DNA from: CAIXSC01 sp046349915 | GTDB lineage: Bacteria; Planctomycetota; Planctomycetia; Pirellulales; Pirellulaceae | Length of the DNA stretch: 64,000 nt | Assembly: GCA_046349915.1 (NCBI GenBank) | Contig: JAXMBL010000004.1 | Span: 310,001 to 374,000, forward strand | Reading direction: 5' to 3' | Part shown: in pieces, positions 60,368 to 64,000 of the stretch | Numbering within the stretch: position 1 is the stretch's first letter | Layout of the letters: every line of letters begins with the position of its first letter | The notes under the pieces: model-generated | Told to the model about the DNA's origin: nothing | Databases searched by the model: none | Seen by the model: the letters and a program-made list of their open reading frames with translations, nothing else | Made by a program: the position numbers and the translations under genes

Positions 60368-61801
60368 TTATTTCGAGCACGCAGCGGTGCAAGCTCCAGC
60401 CACTTCTCCATCCGATTCGACGGGAAGTTGTGATGCGAGCCAAGCCTTGATGCCGCCGACCAGATCGGTCAACTCATGATGGCCAGCGTGAGCCAAGAGA
60501 CTGGCGCCGATCGCCGATCGATAACCACCCTCGCAGTGAATCACTACCGGCCGATCCTTCGGCACGTCGCCCAGTCGTTCGCGCAGTTTCCCCAGCGGAA
60601 TATTGTGACTGCCAGCTAAGTGGTTGGCTCGCCATTCCTTCTCGCTGCGAACATCCAGCACGTACGGCGCATCGGGTTGAGCGAGTAGTTCGAAGAGGGC
60701 CGGTGCGGTGATCCGTTCGATCTTGCGAATCAACTCGGCCCGGTCGTTCAGCGCCTCCATGCCGCCTCGCAGATATCCCATGACGTTGTCATAGCCGATT
60801 CGGCCCAGCCGCATCACCGCCTCTTCCTCGCTACCCGCATCCGTGACGACGATGATGGGACGTTCGTGGCTCAGCACCGAACCACACCAAGTGGCGTACT
60901 TGCCCTTGAGTCCGATGTTGATGGCGCCCGCGAGATGGGCGCCCTCGAAGTCGATCGCGTCGCGCACATCGACCACCTGAGCGCCTCGCTCCTGCATCGT
61001 CACGACATCGTCGACGGTGAGCGCCTGGAGCGACATCTCCAAGGTCGACGCCAAGTCAGCCCGTTCCTGTCGATTCTTGATCGCGTCGTAGACGAAGTAC
61101 TCGGGCGCGTCGGGCTGGTCGGCGGTAACGAGGCGTTTGAATTCGTCGATCCCCATCGGCTGCAAGGCGTAGTTGAACTTGCGCTGCTCGCCGATCGTCG
61201 ACACCGTCTCCTTGCTCAGGTTCTTGCCGCACATCGAGCCCGCGCCGTGAGCCGGATAGACCAACGTGGTATCGGGCAAGGCGCGGAGCTTGGCCAGCGA
61301 ATGGTAAAGCATGTCCGCCAACTCGTCGGCCGTAACGCCGATCGAAGCCAGTAGATCAGGGCGGCCGACGTCACCGATGAATAGCGTGTCGCCGGTCAAG
61401 ACCGCCTGAGGAATCGAGTCGCTCTTGGTGTCATCGAAAACAAGGAGCGAGATTCCCTCGGGAGTGTGCCCCGGAGTTTCCAGCACTCGCAGCCTCACGT
61501 CGCCAAGATCGAGTTCGTCGTTGTCTTGAACCGCCAGTGCCGCGAACTCCGCCTGAGCTCGCCGGCCCAGCACGATCTGAGCTCCCGCGCGGTTCCGCAA
61601 CTCGATATGCCCCGCCAGGAAGTCCGCGTGGAAGTGAGTCAGAATGACGTAGCGAATGGAATATCCCGCCGCCGCCGCGTCGTCCAGATACTGCTGGACA
61701 TCACGCTGAGGATCGACGACGGCCGCCCGTTTGGTTCGTTCGTCCGCGATCAGGTACGAGGCGTGAGCCAGACAGCCGAGGTAATACTGCTTGAGAAACA
61801 T
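60368..61801 (-). CDS. cstB: CstB-like persulfide dioxygenase with two rhodanese domains
   Basis: 477 residues. The ATG at 61801 follows GGAG by 7 bases. Residues 1-240 form an MBL-fold persulfide dioxygenase with TLTHFHADFLAGH-type ligands (His56, His58, Asp60, His65), TPGHTPEG and GDTLFIGDVGRPD. The first rhodanese domain (about 275-355) lacks the catalytic Cys (VVTDAGSEEE). The second (about 375-460) has it (VIHCEGGYRSAIG). This three-domain plan, with an inactive middle rhodanese, is that of Staphylococcus CstB, which turns persulfide into thiosulfate/sulfite. First gene of the operon; a strong promoter lies upstream. Confidence 0.9.
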   Translation of the reverse strand: MFLKQYYLGCLAHASYLIADERTKRAAVVDPQRDVQQYLDDAAAAGYSIRYVILTHFHADFLAGHIELRNRAGAQIVLGRRAQAEFAALAVQDNDELDLGDVRLRVLETPGHTPEGISLLVFDDTKSDSIPQAVLTGDTLFIGDVGRPDLLASIGVTADELADMLYHSLAKLRALPDTTLVYPAHGAGSMCGKNLSKETVSTIGEQRKFNYALQPMGIDEFKRLVTADQPDAPEYFVYDAIKNRQERADLASTLEMSLQALTVDDVVTMQERGAQVVDVRDAIDFEGAHLAGAINIGLKGKYATWCGSVLSHERPIIVVTDAGSEEEAVMRLGRIGYDNVMGYLRGGMEALNDRAELIRKIERITAPALFELLAQPDAPYVLDVRSEKEWRANHLAGSHNIPLGKLRERLGDVPKDRPVVIHCEGGYRSAIGASLLAHAGHHELTDLVGGIKAWLASQLPVESDGEVAGACTAACSK

Positions 61802-61955
61802 GGTGGAGCTCCGGTGGTCCGGTTGCCGAAATGACGAGCCGCTCGAAGTGTCGACAGGTCGTAAGTTGACGATCTTTAATCCGAAAAAAGGGGGAAGTCG
61901 CCACGCTGGGTCTCTGGCCCTCACATGGCATTGAATCCCAGATCCCGTTGATGCA

Positions 61956-61985
61956 TTTATATATCGGAAGGTAACGACATGTCAA
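61956..61985 (-). promoter_or_regulatory. sigma-70-type promoter of the sulfide-detoxification operon
   Basis: On the minus strand TTGACA (61985-61980) is a perfect -35. TATAAA (61961-61956, spacer 18) or TATATA (61963-61958, spacer 16) serves as -10. It sits 155 bases upstream of the CstB-like start. No clear operator for a CsoR/CstR-type repressor is visible, and no such gene is next to it. Confidence 0.6.
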
Positions 61986-62187
61986 GTAGTGTTTCTGGCA
62001 GAGGAAATGAGAGACGATGGAGCAAAGGTGGACGACGAGTTTGCGAGAGTCGATATCGACTCGCGCTACTTACGGCAAAATCACTCAAACGCCCGCATCG
62101 ACGTGTTTTCTGCATTTATCGCAATTGGCGCATTTAGCCTGTCTCGCTCAATTTGGTTCCGCCCATGGGGTGGGGTTGGAAAAGCCG

Positions 62188-62225
62188 CCAGACTGTCTGG
62201 ATCAAGAAGGTTCCAGACAGTCTGG
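62188..62225. repeat. AGACTGTCT-family inverted pair (14-bp hairpin)
   Basis: CCAGACTGTCTGGA (62188-62201) and TCCAGACAGTCTGG (62212-62225) are exact inverted copies with a 10-base loop, each itself a near-palindrome. A third AGACTGTCTGG follows at 62251-62261. The same core occurs four times at 2.29-2.45 kb. Confidence 0.7.
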
Positions 62226-62370
62226 GGGACTGCTCAGTCAAGGACGTCGTAGACTGTCTGGTTTTCTAGCCTAGAGACTGGTTGAGTGAATTGGGTTGTC
62301 TGGGATGGATGGGTGGTGTGCGTAGATCGGTATTCGCAGAGTGTCGGCTCGGTCGTTTGTACTCGCCAAT

Positions 62371-62391
62371 CGATGGACTAGAAGCCCGTCG
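62371..62391. repeat. REP-like palindrome, copy 7 (diverged)
   Basis: CGATGGACT-AGA-AGCCCGTCG followed by TAC. Two substitutions relative to the consensus break part of the stem. Confidence 0.75.
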
Positions 62392-62408
62392 TACCACAGG
62401 CAGAGGAA

Positions 62409-62429
62409 CGACGGACTGGAAGTCCGTCG
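62409..62429. repeat. REP-like palindrome, copy 8
   Basis: CGACGGACT-GGA-AGTCCGTCG followed by TACATGA. Perfect stem, 17 bases after copy 7, forming a same-orientation pair. Confidence 0.85.
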
Positions 62430-62533
62430 TACATGAAGCAGAACATCCGGCTGCCCTAAAACAAGAATTGCTCGGTGTTTTTCGCCCAAACGTACCGCTG
62501 TGATTCGGTCCTATCCGTATTGTGGGGAAAGAC

Positions 62534-64000
62534 TTACGGATTGAGCTTCTTCTTTCGCTCCAGCCAAGCCGCTCGACTGATGCGTTGCAGGCTGGACTGG
62601 TCGCTCACTTCCAGCCCCGTGCGCACCTCGATGGCGAGCCGCACTCGCTCGGGGGCATCAGCGAGAGCAGCGGGGATTTGCCAGACTTCCAGACCGCCGC
62701 TGGGAATGAACAACTGACGTCCGTCAGCGCTGAATACAGGCTTCGCGATCTGGTTGCTGGAAAGCTGCATGGGCGGCCCGAGCATCAAGCCGGTCGCACT
62801 GTCCCACAGATGCGACTCGAATCGCCAGCGAGTTGCGACGATCGAGCCGTCTCGTCCGAAGGTTGCCGAAGCCAGTGCTTGCTCCTTTTGCAACGCTTCC
62901 CCGCAAGGACGACCAGTCCACGCATCCCACAATCGTAAAGTCGATAGATCTCCGAACAGCGTAAAGCGTCCGTCGCGCGAACGTTCCGTCGCGGTTCCGT
63001 GAGGCTGGAACGTTGGTCCAGACGGCTTACCGGTGGCGGCGTTGAACACTTGAGCTTGACCATCGGCGGAAACGATCAGCAAGTGGCTGCCATCTGGCGA
63101 GAGCAGTGCCTGACTAGGGGCGACAGCCGTCACGGCAACGGTTGTTGGCAAGTTGCGTTCGTGGTTCCAGAGCAACGGGGTCGGCGAGTTGACGGAACCA
63201 AGAAGCTCCATGATCGCTCGCTGGCCAGCGGGTAAATCCTCCGCGACATACTGATAGGGCGTGCGATTCTGAAGCGAGATCAGCGACCTGCCAACCAGCA
63301 CGTTCTTGTCGCCGACTTCGAAAGCGAGCGTCACGGAATTCGTCGCAATGGGCATGGGAGCCCCAAGACGTTCGGCATTCATCGTGTTCCAGAACGTCAG
63401 TCGCTCTGATCGCGGACTCTTACCGCCCTTCTCCGAGTAAAGCGACGAGATCGCTAGAGTGCGACTGTCCGAACTAAAGGCGGCTTGGCGAACCATGCCG
63501 ATGTCGGCGAGCAACTCGCCGACCGGCGTCCACGAGTTTGCTTGCAACAGTCGAGCGCCCTTGTCTCCCGCGACGAAAACCAGTTTGCCATCCGGACTGA
63601 CCGCCACGGTCTCGATTCGTCCCAAGTCGGCGGGCAACGGTGCTCTGGGCAGGCGACGATGATCTTTCGTTTTGACCACATAGTCGCGCACTAACCCGTC
63701 GCTCTTGCCGAAGTATACGGACTGCCCGTCCGCGGAGAACCTGGCGCTCAAGACATTGACATCCTTGATGAGCGATATCCCCTTCTCGACGCTCAGCAGC
63801 TCGGCGGTCCCGTTCTGAGTCATGATCAGTACGCTAAGTCCGTCCGGCGCCCATGTCGCGGACTTCCAGAAGAGACTGCGTTGACCCAAAGTGATCGGTG
63901 TGCTGCGTTCCCAAGCGGGCAATTCCGACTTCTCCTTCCAAACTCGGACCAGTCCAGGGCTGGCGGCAAGTAGTTCCCCCGTGGGCGATGGACTGAACGT
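62534..64000 (-). CDS. WD40-repeat protein, C-terminal part (cut by window end)
   Basis: The minus-strand frame is open through the last base of the window, so the TTG at 63922 is not the start and the gene begins outside. About 488 residues are visible. Repeated WD40-like blades end in motifs such as LVRVWKEKSELP, RLTFWNTMNAERLG and LRLWDAWTGRP, HLWDSATGLMLGPP, with GH-less starts like TVAVSPDGKLVFVAG, AAFSSDSRTLAISS and PVFSADGRQLFIPS. In planctomycetes such stretches often form the C-terminus of WD40-linked Ser/Thr kinases; whether a kinase lies upstream cannot be seen. The sequence ends RAAWLERKKKLNP. Confidence 0.85.
   Translation of the reverse strand, partial: TFSPSPTGELLAASPGLVRVWKEKSELPAWERSTPITLGQRSLFWKSATWAPDGLSVLIMTQNGTAELLSVEKGISLIKDVNVLSARFSADGQSVYFGKSDGLVRDYVVKTKDHRRLPRAPLPADLGRIETVAVSPDGKLVFVAGDKGARLLQANSWTPVGELLADIGMVRQAAFSSDSRTLAISSLYSEKGGKSPRSERLTFWNTMNAERLGAPMPIATNSVTLAFEVGDKNVLVGRSLISLQNRTPYQYVAEDLPAGQRAIMELLGSVNSPTPLLWNHERNLPTTVAVTAVAPSQALLSPDGSHLLIVSADGQAQVFNAATGKPSGPTFQPHGTATERSRDGRFTLFGDLSTLRLWDAWTGRPCGEALQKEQALASATFGRDGSIVATRWRFESHLWDSATGLMLGPPMQLSSNQIAKPVFSADGRQLFIPSGGLEVWQIPAALADAPERVRLAIEVRTGLEVSDQSSLQRISRAAWLERKKKLNP

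Larger units (their letters stand above)
61802..62533. other. intergenic region with promoter and palindromic repeats
   Basis: 732 bases without a convincing gene between the CstB-like start and the WD40 gene end. It contains the operon promoter (61956-61985), a 14-bp hairpin of the AGACTGTCT family (62188-62225), a further AGACTGTCT copy at 62251, and REP-like copies 7 and 8 (62371, 62409). Confidence 0.6.

Noticed and set aside
61989..62274. Small plus-strand frames in the promoter and palindrome region
   Set aside because: Overlap the palindromes, lack ribosome-binding sites and family resemblance.
62534..63922. Treating the WD40 frame as a complete gene starting with TTG at 63922
   Set aside because: The frame stays open to base 64000 with continuing WD40 sequence (LVRVWKEK), so the gene is cut by the window.
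1..64000. tRNA and rRNA genes
   Set aside because: Looked for T-loop-like GGTTCGA-type patterns and rRNA signatures; none had matching acceptor and anticodon stems. A tRNAscan run would settle this.

Overview
The window looks like chromosomal DNA of a member of the Planctomycetota, probably of the Pirellulales/Planctomycetia type. The evidence is its content of planctomycete-restricted families: a PSCyt1/DUF1549/DUF1553 protein, two DUF1501 proteins, a TIGR03009 protein, secreted PQQ-propeller, VCBS and WD40 proteins, an RTX-like protein with an LEPR-type N-terminus, expanded Ser/Thr kinases and ECF sigma factors. Coding density is moderate. Several 0.3-0.7 kb gaps are rich in short palindromic repeats. 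I saw no rRNA, tRNA or CRISPR array. Both window edges cut genes.

Layout: 0-3.7 kb holds the end of a hypothetical gene, an IS200/REP-associated-type transposase and a decayed insertion sequence with 44-bp terminal inverted repeats. 3.7-13.8 kb holds secreted planctomycete-type proteins. 13.9-16.4 kb holds a frameshifted methyltransferase and a sulfate-assimilation operon (APS reductase, Rrf2 regulator, pyrophosphatase) behind a near-consensus promoter. 16.6-22.1 kb holds an ExeA-like ATPase, a dolichol-phosphate-mannose-synthase-like glycosyltransferase, and an active kinase translationally coupled to an FHA-pseudokinase. 22.3-28.7 kb holds superoxide dismutase, LarC, ThuA plus DUF1501, a Fic remnant and a secreted protein with a putative His-Cys dyad.

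28.8-35.6 kb is a four-gene same-strand cassette: DUF72 protein, DUF559 nuclease-like protein, unknown protein, and a two-P-loop ATPase ending in a HerA/FtsK-like domain. It resembles no system I can name and is the best candidate for an undescribed (possibly DNA-targeting) system. 35.6-42.1 kb holds assorted genes: RRM protein, desaturase, secreted esterase, peroxiredoxin.

42.1-49.6 kb is a minus-strand arsenosugar-type cluster: YHS-like protein, ECF sigma factor, zinc-finger anti-sigma, DUF547, membrane ferredoxin, ArsM-like methyltransferase, ArsS-like radical SAM protein and a fused DUF2064/GT2 protein. 50.1-56.8 kb holds a TRIC-family channel, an RTX-like protein, a second ECF sigma with a large FecR-like anti-sigma, and a DMT transporter, separated by REP-like palindromes. 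57.1-61.8 kb is a sulfide-detoxification operon resembling the staphylococcal cst operon (CstB-like persulfide dioxygenase/rhodanese, TauE/SafE, type II sulfide:quinone oxidoreductase) followed by a DsrE-domain protein. The window ends in a truncated WD40 gene.

Main themes: sulfur handling at two loci, arsenic methylation/arsenosugar formation, kinase and ECF signalling, and mobile-element decay with at least four dispersed short-repeat families. Functions rest on family recognition by eye; no database search was run.
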